64,000 nt of DNA from Paeniglutamicibacter antarcticus (GTDB taxonomy: Bacteria > Actinomycetota > Actinomycetes > Actinomycetales > Micrococcaceae): contig NZ_CZJT01000103.1 of assembly GCF_900010755.1 (NCBI RefSeq), forward strand, positions 248,001 through 312,000. The letters run 5' to 3'. A model generated the notes under the pieces. That model made no database searches, had not been told where the DNA came from, and worked only from the letters and a program-made list of their open reading frames with translations. A program made the position numbers and the translations under genes. This document shows positions 18,736 through 26,234 of the stretch, piece after piece. The first letter of the stretch is position 1, and every line of letters begins with the position of its first letter.

Positions 18736-19731
18736 TCAGTTCCTCTTCAGGATGCGTTCCACGGCTCGCAGCTTCGCTGAAGCTGCACGTGAGTTCTCGG
18801 CGATTTCTTGGTCTGTTGGTTTCTCGGTGCCCCGTGTGAGGACCTTGTACTGCGCCTTGTGTTCTTCCAGCTCCACGGGGAAGCCCGCAGGAGCCGAAGA
18901 TCTGGAACCTTCGGCGAAGTGCCGTTTGGTGATCTTGTCTTCCAGCGAGTGGTAGCTCATCACCACGACGCGCCCTCCGACATGCAAAGCCCCCATAGCT
19001 GCAGGGATTGCGCGGTCCAAAACATCGAGTTCCTCATTGACTTCAATGCGAAGTGCCTGGAACGTGCGCTTGGCGGGGTGTCCCCCGGTTCGCGCTGCCG
19101 CAGCTGGAACTACTGAGCGAATGGCATCCACCAGTTGCTCGGTGGTGGCGAACGGCTTGACTTTGCGGCCTTCGACAATCGAGGAGGCAATGCGCCCGGC
19201 AAACTTTTCTTCGCCCCAGGCACGGATGATGCGCACCAGGTCGGTCTCGCTGTATTCGTTGACGATGTCGGCGGCGGTCGGCCCGCGCGAGGTGTCCATG
19301 CGCATGTCCAGCGGGGCGTCGTAAGAGTAGGCAAAACCACGATCACGTTCATCGAGCTGCAGCGAGGAGACACCGAGGTCGAAGAGGACCCCGTCGATTC
19401 CATCGAAGCCCAGGTCTTCGACCACATCAGCAATTTCGTCGTAGATGGCGTGTACAAGGTCTGTGCGGTTTGAGAACGGTTCAAGGCGTGCGCCGGCCAA
19501 CGCCAACGCCTGCTCGTCCCGGTCCAAACCAATGAGGTGCAAATCCGGGAAACGCTGAAGCAGTGCTTCGGAGTGTCCGCCCATACCCAACGTGCAGTCA
19601 ACGACGACGGCGCGGCCGCGTGCCGCAATTCCCGCTTCGATTCCGGGTGCCAGTAGCCCAACGCATCGGTCGAGCAAGACTGGAACGTGTCGTTCCGAGG
19701 CTGGTCGCTCTGCGGCTCCGTCAGGATTCAC
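18736..19731 (-). CDS. rsmH: 16S rRNA (cytosine(1402)-N(4))-methyltransferase
   Basis: SAM-dependent methyltransferase acting on C1402 in the ribosomal P site. The GTG at 19731 is chosen because AAAGGGA lies six bases upstream; it gives 331 aa starting [20 protein letters not shown]. In-frame starts further upstream (to 19803) lack conservation. The SAM-binding motif [14 protein letters not shown], the [13 protein letters not shown] block ([16 protein letters not shown]) and the [17 protein letters not shown] segment are intact. The gene ends four bases before the FtsL-like gene. Confidence 0.94.
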   Translation of the reverse strand: MNPDGAAERPASERHVPVLLDRCVGLLAPGIEAGIAARGRAVVVDCTLGMGGHSEALLQRFPDLHLIGLDRDEQALALAGARLEPFSNRTDLVHAIYDEIADVVEDLGFDGIDGVLFDLGVSSLQLDERDRGFAYSYDAPLDMRMDTSRGPTAADIVNEYSETDLVRIIRAWGEEKFAGRIASSIVEGRKVKPFATTEQLVDAIRSVVPAAAARTGGHPAKRTFQALRIEVNEELDVLDRAIPAAMGALHVGGRVVVMSYHSLEDKITKRHFAEGSRSSAPAGFPVELEEHKAQYKVLTRGTEKPTDQEIAENSRAASAKLRAVERILKRN

Positions 19732-19809
19732 TGCTGTCCCTTTCACGTGGACTTTGTTGCTTGGGTGTCTGGCTTGGATCAGATCCCCCTCCGGCCCATG
19801 CATGTTCCG

Positions 19810-19835
19810 CCTGGCTTCGGGGAAGTGAAGCCAGG
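19810..19835 (-). other. Perfect 9-bp stem-loop between mraZ and rsmH
   Basis: CCTGGCTTC and its exact reverse complement GAAGCCAGG are separated by eight bases. It lies about 70 bases after the mraZ stop and 75 bases before the rsmH start. There is no U-run, so it is likelier a leader structure or processing site than a terminator. Confidence 0.6.
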
Positions 19836-19882
19836 ATGAACGACTGCTGGGCGGCTGGAGATCTCATCCAAGCCTTATCTTT

Positions 19883-19912
19883 GGCGTCCGGCCACCAAGG
19901 TGGCTAGACGCC
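19883..19912 (-). terminator. Stem-loop spanning the mraZ stop codon
   Basis: In the minus direction GGCGTC-TA-GCCACC-TT-GGTGGC-CG-GACGCC folds into a 12-pair stem with one internal mismatch. The mraZ TAG stop lies inside its first arm. Only AAAGAT follows, so termination would be partial; a ribosome ending mraZ translation would melt it. It may tune read-through into the rest of the cluster. Confidence 0.5.
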
Positions 19913-20332
19913 GGGTATAGCTACGTCATCCGTTTCGGAGAACGAATTCTCCTGTTCTTCGAGGTACGAGTTCCATGAAGTTGAATCCCAGATCTCCACA
20001 CGGTTGCCCGCGCCGATCACCGTGACTTCACGATCAAGTCCTGCATAAGAACGAAGCATGGCCGGAATGGTGACCCGTCCCTGCTTGTCCGGCAATTCGT
20101 CTGAAGCACCGGAGAGGAAAACTCGCGCATAGTCCCGTGCCTGTCGTGAAGAGATCGGCGCTTGGCTCATTTGCTCATGCTGCTTCTCAAATTCACGTTG
20201 GCTAAAAACGTAAATGCATCGTTCCTGACCTCGAGTCAGAACCAGCCCATTTGCTAGTTCATCACGGTATTTGGCCGGAAGAATCAATCGTCCCTTCTCA
20301 TCAAGCCGCGGCGTATACGTTCCTAGGAACAC
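19904..20332 (-). CDS. mraZ: Transcriptional regulator / division protein MraZ
   Basis: DNA-binding protein of the AbrB-like MraZ family that represses its own dcw operon in other bacteria. The GTG at 20332 ([20 protein letters not shown]) gives 142 aa, the family length, with AGAGG eight bases upstream; longer readings would run through the promoter. Two tandem MraZ domains are visible, each with a DxKGR-type motif: [14 protein letters not shown] near residue 10 and [14 protein letters not shown] near residue 83. A five-fold repeat in its own promoter is the expected MraZ operator. Confidence 0.95.
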   Translation of the reverse strand: MFLGTYTPRLDEKGRLILPAKYRDELANGLVLTRGQERCIYVFSQREFEKQHEQMSQAPISSRQARDYARVFLSGASDELPDKQGRVTIPAMLRSYAGLDREVTVIGAGNRVEIWDSTSWNSYLEEQENSFSETDDVAIPGV

Positions 20333-20360
20333 ATAGACCGCCTCTCGGTTTGAAGGAGCA

Positions 20361-20410
20361 CTGACTCCATTTCCCTCTATTTCGCTCCACTTTACTCCAC
20401 AACCCTCCAC
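20361..20410 (-). promoter_or_regulatory. Five-copy 10-bp direct repeat, putative MraZ operator
   Basis: Read on the minus strand, five consecutive 10-base blocks are GTGGAGGGTT, GTGGAGTAAA, GTGGAGCGAA, ATAGAGGGAA and ATGGAGTCAG. The spacing is exactly 10 bp, with core TGGAG conserved in four and TAGAG in one. MraZ is known to bind TGGG-type direct repeats at about 10-bp spacing in its own promoter in E. coli. The array runs from just after the -35 box through the -10 box to 29 bases before the mraZ start. Confidence 0.85.
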
Positions 20411-20416
20411 TGTCAA
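20389..20416 (-). promoter_or_regulatory. mraZ promoter
   Basis: Minus strand TTGACA (20411-20416, perfect -35), 16-base spacer, TAAAGT (20389-20394, -10). The predicted transcription start is about 45 bases before the mraZ GTG. The spacer and the -10 are built from the TGGAG repeats, so a bound protein would block RNA polymerase. Confidence 0.7.
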
Positions 20417-20828
20417 CGACACTTTGCCTGTTTCGCCGTGTGTCAATGTCAAAAATCATTGATTTTCCGCGGCATTTGGGCGCGGGTGCGAAGTGGAGGG
20501 AAAAACCCAGGTTTCGTCTTCCCAAAAATCATGCGTGACCCCGGGCACAGTCAATTTCCCGAAAAACCACGTAAATACGGTGTTTTTTCGGGGCTTTGGG
20601 GTGGGGTGGTTGAAAGTGGAGGAGCTTGGAGAGGGAAGTGGAGGGAAAACGTGCCGGTATTTGGGGCATCCAAAACCGGTTGGCCGACTCAGGAAATGAA
20701 AATTACTTCAATTGGGTTTACTCGGCGCGTCACAAAAGCCGGGCGTGTCGCTTCGGTGCTCCGGGAGCCAGCCCTGGAGGCTCCCGTGCGGGATCGCTCA
20801 GGCGGCGATTCGCTCCTTTAAAGAGCTC
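20417..20828. other. Gene-free mraZ upstream region
   Basis: Together with the operator and leader this makes a stretch of about 570 bases without a credible gene. It holds the second TGGAG cluster, a hairpin with 7-bp arms (GGGAGCC / GGCTCCC, 20763-20785) and runs of G and A. Open frames here lack ribosome binding sites and resemble no protein I know. Confidence 0.6.
20491..20650 (+). repeat. Second TGGAG repeat cluster upstream of mraZ, opposite orientation
   Basis: On the plus strand TGG-starting pentamers lie at 20597 (TGGGG), 20607 (TGGTT), 20617 (TGGAG), 20627 (TGGAG) and 20639 (TGGAG): four steps, three of exactly 10 bp and one of 12. The 14-base string AAGTGGAGGGAAAA occurs twice, at 20491-20504 and 20637-20650. 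It is the same motif as the mraZ operator but inverted and 80-240 bp farther from the gene. No credible gene starts to its right on the plus strand. Confidence 0.7.
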
Positions 20829-20853
20829 AAGGCCCCGCAAAATGCGGAGCCTT
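20829..20853 (-). terminator. Stem-loop after the DUF3040 gene
   Basis: AAGGC-C-CCGCA-AAA-TGCGG-A-GCCTT forms ten pairs around one mismatch, 50 bases after the DUF3040 stop. On the minus strand it is followed by GAGCTCTTT, a poor U-tract, so efficiency is uncertain. Confidence 0.5.
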
Positions 20854-20902
20854 AGCGAAATCTTTTACTGCAGGATTTCTCCGAACGGAGAGCTACAGAA
20901 AA

Positions 20903-21277
20903 TCAGGAACCTTGTTCGTCGCGCTTGCGCTGTTCCCACTTGCTCTCCAGGTCACTCATGAATCCCGATTTTTGTGCGGATTTCGTACCTTCCGCGGACT
21001 TCACAGCAGGGCTTCCACCCTTGCGCGATAAAGCCAGGTAGACACCGCCAAACATCACGATGAAACCCAATACGCCGACAATAATCAGCTGGCTGGAGAC
21101 GCCTGCAATCAACACTCCAATGCCGACAATACCGATCAACGCACCCAACGCAAGGTTTCGCGTTGAGTAGTTTCCGGCGTTTGACACCGTTTTCATTGTC
21201 GAGGCGAAGCGATGGTCCTCATGTAGCTGCTTTTCCAGCTGCTCCAGTAGACGTTGCTCATGCTCGGAAAGTGGCAT
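20903..21277 (-). CDS. DUF3040 domain-containing membrane protein
   Basis: Actinobacterial protein of 124 aa and unknown function. The N-terminus MPLSEHEQRLLEQLEKQL is the DUF3040 signature, a soluble amphipathic segment. Two adjacent hydrophobic helices follow at about residues 42-60 and 63-82, then a charged Lys/Ser/Glu tail. The family almost always lies beside mraZ, as here, which hints at a link to envelope or division, but no function is established. It has its own promoter and terminator. Confidence 0.9.
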   Translation of the reverse strand: MPLSEHEQRLLEQLEKQLHEDHRFASTMKTVSNAGNYSTRNLALGALIGIVGIGVLIAGVSSQLIIVGVLGFIVMFGGVYLALSRKGGSPAVKSAEGTKSAQKSGFMSDLESKWEQRKRDEQGS

Positions 21278-21318
21278 CGTTTCTTTCCTTTCACTTCACG
21301 GTCATGGCTTTCGCCCTT

Positions 21319-21347
21319 ACCTTATGGAACGAACTACATCTTGACAA
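21319..21347 (-). promoter_or_regulatory. Predicted promoter of the DUF3040 gene
   Basis: Minus strand TTGTCA (21342-21347), 17-base spacer, TAAGGT (21319-21324). The -10 lies about 41 bases before the ATG of the DUF3040 gene. Confidence 0.5.
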
Positions 21348-21451
21348 TGTTCCCGGTCAAAGTGGCCGGTTGGTTCTTCTTCAAGAATAGTCCTGAATCT
21401 TGTTAATAAGGTAGTCAGGATTCAACTCACAGCGCACTCACCGACACGCGG

Positions 21452-22654
21452 CTATTCCCCGGAATCTTCTGCTTGGCCGTGGGCACCGGTATCCAGCAAT
21501 GAAGCCGGACGCAAGGCGCCCGCCGGAAACTTGGAGCGGATCAGATCCATGGCCGCTTCAGCCTGGCGCCAATTGTCTTCGCGCGGGTCAATGCTCAATT
21601 GCATGCCCGTTCCCGCATCCCGCAGTTTTTCGGCGCGGATACCAACCAATCGCACAGCCATCGGCCGGGGGCCGAGTTTCTCCAACAACCCTTCGGCAGT
21701 GGCCGCCAGGACACCGGCGGCGTTATCCGGTGTGCCCAGTGTCCTACTGCGTGAAAGTGTTGAGAAATCCTCGTAGCGGAGCTTTAGCGCAATGGTTGAA
21801 GCTTCTTTTCCCGATTGGCGAAGGCGTGTGGCAACCCGGTGGGCGAGACGCAAGATCTCGAGCTTGACTGTTTCATCGTCCTGCACGTCGACAGCAAAGG
21901 TCGACTCGGCGCCTATGCTTTTTTCTTCACGTTCGGTTTCAATTTCCCGCACGTCGCGGCCCCACGCTAGATCATAGAGATGCGTGCCTGTGGCTCCGAG
22001 CCGCTTCTTCAGGGTGTTTTCGGGAGTCTGGGCAAGCTGGGCAACTGTTGAAATGCCCATTTCTCTAAGTACCTCGGCGGTTTTCGCCCCGACTCCCCAC
22101 AGTGCCTTGACTGGCAAGGTATGCAGGAACTGCAGCGTCTTTTCAGGTCGAATGACCAACATTCCATCAGGTTTGGCGGCGGTGGAAGCCACCTTGGCGA
22201 CAAATTTGCTACTGGCGATCCCGACGCTTGCCGGCAACCCGAGCTCCGATCGCAATCGCAGGCGGATCAGTTCACCGATTGATTTCGGGGAACCTAGTCG
22301 GCGCATGCTTCCGGTGACATCAAGGAACGCCTCATCGACACTGAGCTGCTCCACCAACGGGGTGACTTCGTGGAAGATGCCCATGATGCGCTCCGAATAT
22401 TTCGAGTAGAGCCCGTGGGTTGGTCCGATAACCGTGGCACGGGGTGCAAGTCGGACGGCTTGACTCATCGGCATCGCGGACTTCACGCCCCTGGCCCGGC
22501 ATTCATAAGAGGCCGAGAGCACCACCGAACGATCCCCGGGATGTCCCACGATGACCTCTTGGCCCACCAGTTCAGGACGGGTGAGCAACTCAACGGACAC
22601 AAAGAAGGCATCCATGTCCACGTGCAGTATCGCACGCACTCGATCTTGTCCCAT
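21452..22654 (-). CDS. dinB: DNA polymerase IV (Y-family translesion polymerase)
   Basis: Error-prone polymerase that bypasses lesions. The ATG at 22654 (MGQDRVRAILHVDMDAFFVS) gives 400 aa; a longer open frame to 23293 only shadows the divergent gene. Catalytic motifs: HVDMDAFFVSVE with two metal-binding residues near residue 13, YECRARGVKSAMP steering the fingers, and LSVDEAFLDVTG near residue 115. The HhH-bearing thumb region GVGAKTAEVLREMGI follows, then the little-finger domain. No clear beta-clamp motif was identified at the C-terminus. Confidence 0.95.
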   Translation of the reverse strand: MGQDRVRAILHVDMDAFFVSVELLTRPELVGQEVIVGHPGDRSVVLSASYECRARGVKSAMPMSQAVRLAPRATVIGPTHGLYSKYSERIMGIFHEVTPLVEQLSVDEAFLDVTGSMRRLGSPKSIGELIRLRLRSELGLPASVGIASSKFVAKVASTAAKPDGMLVIRPEKTLQFLHTLPVKALWGVGAKTAEVLREMGISTVAQLAQTPENTLKKRLGATGTHLYDLAWGRDVREIETEREEKSIGAESTFAVDVQDDETVKLEILRLAHRVATRLRQSGKEASTIALKLRYEDFSTLSRSRTLGTPDNAAGVLAATAEGLLEKLGPRPMAVRLVGIRAEKLRDAGTGMQLSIDPREDNWRQAEAAMDLIRSKFPAGALRPASLLDTGAHGQAEDSGE

Positions 22655-22754
22655 GCCCACAAGTCTAGTGAGCGGCACCGACACTGACGACGGCTTGCCC
22701 GTGCGTACTAGAGTTAAGGGTAAATGACCTTGCACGATCCATGGGATGGGAAAC

Positions 22755-23861
22755 ATGACCTTTTTTGCTGCGGACACCTTCGACCCCGAACAGGCTCTGG
22801 TATTTTCCGCAGACTTCTCGGAACGAGTCGAAGCGCTCCTGACTTCATTCCTTGCAGAACAGCATGAAGTCATTTCGGGGATCGCACCGGCTGCCGGTGA
22901 AATCGTCAGTGCCATCAGTGACCTGACCCGAGGCGGCAAACGCCTTCGCCCGCTTTTCGCGTTCTGGGGCTTTGTCGGCGCCGGCGGAAACCCCAACGAT
23001 GAGCGAATCGTCCAGGCAGGTGCGGCGCTGGAGTTGTTCCAGGCAGCAGCACTCATCCACGATGACCTCATTGACCGCTCCGACACCAGACGCGGACAGC
23101 CAAGCATCCACCGGCGCTTTGAATCCTTGCACCGGGCCTCCGGCTGGCACCGCGATGCCCCGCGATTCGGCGAAGCTGCCTCGATCCTCACCGGCGACCT
23201 GTGCCTGTCACTGAGCGAACAGCTCTTTGGCACCATCAGCCCGGCTGTTCCGCAGTCCCGGGCCATCTTCGACCGGATGCGGGTCCAGGTCATGGCCGGA
23301 CAGTACCTTGACGTCCTCGAGGAATCCGCGGGTCCTGCCTACGGGCCGGCAGATTCCGTCAAACGCGCCCGGACCATCGTGCGGTACAAGTCGGCAAAGT
23401 ACTCAACGGAGAACCCCACGTTGCTCGGCGGTGCGCTGGCCGGAGCCAGTGAAAGCCTCCTGGAACAGTACTCGCACTTCGCGTTGCCCTTGGGCGAAGC
23501 GTTCCAACTGCGTGATGACGTGCTCGGCGTGTTTGGCGACCCAGCGGTGACCGGCAAGCCGGCGGGCGACGACTTGCGGGAAGGCAAGCGCACCGAGATC
23601 ATTGCCCACGCACTGAACTTGGCTTCGCAGCAAGACCAGGGGTTCATTCAGGGCCGGCTGGGAGCCCCGGACCTCTCCGACGATGAAGTGGTGCGCATGC
23701 GGGACCTGCTCGAATCGTGCGGGGCCCTCCAGGCAACCGAAGAATCAATTGCCGCCCTCTCCGACCAGGGCTTCGCCGCTCTGGACGAGCTGGGTGTGGC
23801 ACCCATGGCCAAGCACGCGCTGCGGACCCTTGGCCTTGCGGCGATCCGCCGCACCTCATAG
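22755..23861 (+). CDS. Polyprenyl synthetase (trans-prenyl diphosphate synthase)
   Basis: Builds prenyl diphosphates by head-to-tail condensation of isopentenyl diphosphate. The ATG at 22755 (MTFFAADTFDPEQ) has GGGATGGGA upstream and gives 368 aa; 22746 is an alternative. The first Asp-rich motif is IHDDLIDRSDTRRG near residue 100, the second is LRDDVLGVFGDPAVTGKPAG near residue 255, and GGKRLRP marks the substrate lysine. Chain length cannot be fixed from sequence; actinobacterial IdsA-type enzymes make C15-C20 products. Divergent from dinB, with 100 bases between. Confidence 0.92.
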   Translation: MTFFAADTFDPEQALVFSADFSERVEALLTSFLAEQHEVISGIAPAAGEIVSAISDLTRGGKRLRPLFAFWGFVGAGGNPNDERIVQAGAALELFQAAALIHDDLIDRSDTRRGQPSIHRRFESLHRASGWHRDAPRFGEAASILTGDLCLSLSEQLFGTISPAVPQSRAIFDRMRVQVMAGQYLDVLEESAGPAYGPADSVKRARTIVRYKSAKYSTENPTLLGGALAGASESLLEQYSHFALPLGEAFQLRDDVLGVFGDPAVTGKPAGDDLREGKRTEIIAHALNLASQQDQGFIQGRLGAPDLSDDEVVRMRDLLESCGALQATEESIAALSDQGFAALDELGVAPMAKHALRTLGLAAIRRTS

Positions 23862-23912
23862 CGCACGGTGCCACCTTGCCCCCGCGGCCGGGCTGCAGGC
23901 TTGAACTTAAAT

Positions 23913-23954
23913 AAGTAGAGGATGCCCCGCCATTGTGCGGAGCATCCTCTACTT
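23913..23954. terminator. Bidirectional terminator between the prenyl synthase and Rv2175c-type genes
   Basis: AAGTAGAGGATGC and its exact reverse complement GCATCCTCTACTT enclose a 16-base loop. It lies between convergent genes, 51 bases after one stop and 52 before the other. Confidence 0.8.
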
Positions 23955-24006
23955 GTAGCCGGATGGGAACATCAAGGGTTCTTGGTGTCCACTGGCCGGG
24001 AAGTAA

Positions 24007-24363
24007 TTACCAGCTCAGCGACTGTGCGCGGCGGCGGATTTCGGTCTTGCGGCCCAGACGCAGGGCCTGCATCGGGGTGCCCGGTAGTGACTCGTCCTCG
24101 GTGAAGAGCCACACCAGCAGTTCATCATCTTCGTAACCGGAGTCCTTGAGAACCGATATGGTTCCCTTCAGGCTGTCGACGAGTTCGCCGTCAAGGACGA
24201 AATCGGCTGGAACCGAACGGATGTTTCGTGCTCCCACACGGACAGCGATGATGGCGCGTTCATCAATCATGCTGTGGATCTTTTTGATGGAAACATCCAG
24301 CGCTTCGGCCAGGTCGGGCAGGGGCAGCCACTCGGCTACGAGATTCTCAATATTGCTCACCAT
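24007..24363 (-). CDS. Rv2175c family DNA-binding protein
   Basis: Small protein of 118 aa with an N-terminal helix-turn-helix region (WLPLPDLAEALDVSIKKIHS, residues about 9-28) and a C-terminal domain ending in a basic segment (ALRLGRKTEIRRRAQSLSW). In M. tuberculosis the orthologue Rv2175c binds DNA and is phosphorylated by the kinase PknL. Its DNA targets are not known. The ATG at 24363 is immediately followed by a GTG and neither has a strong ribosome binding site, so the exact start is open. Confidence 0.88.
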   Translation of the reverse strand: MVSNIENLVAEWLPLPDLAEALDVSIKKIHSMIDERAIIAVRVGARNIRSVPADFVLDGELVDSLKGTISVLKDSGYEDDELLVWLFTEDESLPGTPMQALRLGRKTEIRRRAQSLSW

Positions 24364-24424
24364 TCCAGCGTGCCACATCCCACGTCATATCCGCACCGAA
24401 AACGAAGATTTTTGCATGGGATCT

Positions 24425-24453
24425 TTCACAAATTTCTCTCAGTGGTGTAAATT
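24425..24453 (+). promoter_or_regulatory. Possible promoter of the LysM/transglycosylase gene
   Basis: TTCACA (24425-24430), 17-base spacer, TAAATT (24448-24453). The 9-bp repeat array begins exactly at the end of this -10, so a protein bound there would sit at the transcription start and act as a repressor. If a downstream promoter is used instead, the same protein could activate. Confidence 0.4.
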
Positions 24454-24505
24454 CACATCAGTCACACTCGCAACATGAGTCACATGATTCACACGGGTTA
24501 CCAGT
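24452..24505 (+). promoter_or_regulatory. Six-unit 9-bp direct repeat, putative MtrA binding array
   Basis: Six consecutive nonamers are TTCACATCA, GTCACACTC, GCAACATGA, GTCACATGA, TTCACACGG and GTTACCAGT, all in strict 9-bp register. MtrA of M. tuberculosis is known to bind 9-nt direct repeats with core GTCACA. The downstream gene is a peptidoglycan hydrolase, the typical MtrA target class, and mtrA itself is encoded at 46-47 kb in this window. Confidence 0.7.
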
Positions 24506-24560
24506 GAATTCAATTGCGACCGAACGATTCGCCCTTGCCCTGATAATTAAGGATCGCTTC

Positions 24561-26111
24561 ATGTCCAACGCACAGAACAGCCGCGTCAGAGCCATCGGCG
24601 GCGTGGTTGCCACCGCGGCAATTCCTGCCGTGATCTTTGGCTCCCTCGCCAGTCCAGCCGTCGCCGCACCACAGCCGGTGCGCGATGTGCTTCAACCCAA
24701 AATGGCAACCCCTTCCATGGTCAAGGCCGCTGAAGCACGCATCGGCGCGCATCTTGTCGCAGCCCATGTGCCCACTTCCGTCGTTCCCCTGGCAAAGAAG
24801 AGCGATACCGTCACCGTTAAGTCGGGCGACACGCTTTCCCACATTTCTGTGCGCACCGGGGTTTCGGTCTCCGCACTGAAGAAAGCCAATGGCCTCCGCT
24901 CGGACACCATCTTCCCCAACCAGGTCCTGCGCCTGAGTGCAGGCACCGTCGTCAAGTCCGCACCGACCTCAAATGCAGGTTCCACCTCCACCCAGGCAAC
25001 CAAGTACACCGTCGTCAACGGCGATACGCTCGGGGCCATTGCCAACAAGCTGGGAATTTCACTCTCCGTGGCACGTGAGGCAGCTGGAAATCCTTCCGGC
25101 GATTTGATCCACATTGGCCAGACCCTGCGGATCTCCGGCGGCAACAACGCCCAGGCGTCCAAGCCATCCGCAGGTTCCTCCAAGACAACTTCTTCCAAGT
25201 CTGCAGCCGGCTACACGGTCCGTGCCGGGGACACCGCCTCGGGCATCGCACTACGTCACAACATGTCGGTCAGCTCGTTCCTGGCCTTGAACAACTTGAG
25301 GGCCACCACCATCATTCGCCCGGACCAGGTGCTAAAGGTTTCGGGTTCCTCCGCGAACCCGCAGTCCGGCTCCAACGCGCCAGCAACCTCGAGTAAGGCC
25401 CCGGCCGCACGCCAGGGCAGCTACACGGTCGTCCAGGGCGATACCCTGATCGGTATTGCCAATAAGACCAAAACCCCGGTCACGACCTTGCTGCGCCTGA
25501 ACGGCAACCTCAGCTACACCTCGACGTTGTCCCTGGGCCAGCGCATCAAGACTTCCGGAACCGCCGCGAGCTCCACGTCGAACAACACGACAAACAACTC
25601 GTCGGTCAAGCCAACGACGTCCAAGCCTTTGGTGGGCGACACGTTCCTGGGCCGCAAGTACTCCTCGGGCACTGTGAGCTCGGCTAACGCCAACAAGCAG
25701 GCGCTGCTGGCGGCCAAGCAGCCGTCACGGGCGCAGATGCAGGCACTGGTGGCACAGACGGCCCGCCAGATGGGCGTAAGCCCGTCACTGGCGCTCGCGC
25801 ACGCGTTCCAGGAATCAAGCTTCGACATGACTTCGGTCTCCCCCGCCAATGCAGTGGGCGTCATGCAGGTCATCCCATCGGCCGGCGACTGGGCAGAACG
25901 CCTCGTGGGCCGCCAGCTGAACCTGCTTGACCCGAAAGACAACGTCACGGCTGGAATCGCGATCATCCGCCACCACCAGAACAACAGCCCCTCCAAGGAG
26001 ATCGGCATCGCTTCCTACTACCAGGGAGCCACGGGTGTGAAGAAGTTCGGAATGTACCCGGACACCAAACGCTACGTAGCAAACATCATCGCATTGCAGA
26101 ACCGCTTCTAA
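24561..26111 (+). CDS. Secreted LysM peptidoglycan hydrolase with lytic transglycosylase domain
   Basis: Predicted wall-degrading enzyme of 516 aa. The ATG at 24561 has AAGGA seven bases upstream. A signal peptide spans residues 1-38, ending near SPAVAAPQP. Four LysM repeats bind the glycan: about residues 84-128, 148-192, 217-262 and 286-332, each with a GDT core (for example YTVVQGDTLIGIAN). Ser/Thr-rich linkers separate them. The C-terminal domain from about residue 389 is an SLT-type goose-lysozyme fold with the catalytic Glu in HAFQESSFD and the blocks AVGVMQVIP and ASYYQGATG. Confidence 0.93.
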   Translation: MSNAQNSRVRAIGGVVATAAIPAVIFGSLASPAVAAPQPVRDVLQPKMATPSMVKAAEARIGAHLVAAHVPTSVVPLAKKSDTVTVKSGDTLSHISVRTGVSVSALKKANGLRSDTIFPNQVLRLSAGTVVKSAPTSNAGSTSTQATKYTVVNGDTLGAIANKLGISLSVAREAAGNPSGDLIHIGQTLRISGGNNAQASKPSAGSSKTTSSKSAAGYTVRAGDTASGIALRHNMSVSSFLALNNLRATTIIRPDQVLKVSGSSANPQSGSNAPATSSKAPAARQGSYTVVQGDTLIGIANKTKTPVTTLLRLNGNLSYTSTLSLGQRIKTSGTAASSTSNNTTNNSSVKPTTSKPLVGDTFLGRKYSSGTVSSANANKQALLAAKQPSRAQMQALVAQTARQMGVSPSLALAHAFQESSFDMTSVSPANAVGVMQVIPSAGDWAERLVGRQLNLLDPKDNVTAGIAIIRHHQNNSPSKEIGIASYYQGATGVKKFGMYPDTKRYVANIIALQNRF

Positions 26112-26134
26112 ACGATTCCACGCAGCAAGAAAAC

Positions 26135-26177
26135 AGCGAGGGGCTGCTTCACCGATTCGGCGAAGCAGCCCCTCGCT
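26135..26177. terminator. Strong bidirectional terminator
   Basis: AGCGAGGGGCTGCTTC pairs perfectly with GAAGCAGCCCCTCGCT around an 11-base loop that can pair further. It lies 24 bases after the LysM gene stop and 58 bases from the converging histidine kinase gene. Confidence 0.85.
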
Positions 26178-26234
26178 GTAATTCCGGTCTTAGGCCGAAT
26201 CCATAACTTTTGCTTTGGCCCGGCACTTTGTGGC

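Noticed and set aside
20438..20821. Plus-strand open frame across the mraZ upstream region
   Set aside because: It has no recognisable protein features or ribosome binding site and consists of the repeat cluster and operator DNA.
22655..23293. Upstream extension of the dinB reading frame by more than 200 codons
   Set aside because: It lies antisense to the well-supported polyprenyl synthetase gene, has no conserved content, and dinB proteins begin at the MGQDRVRAILHVDMD region.
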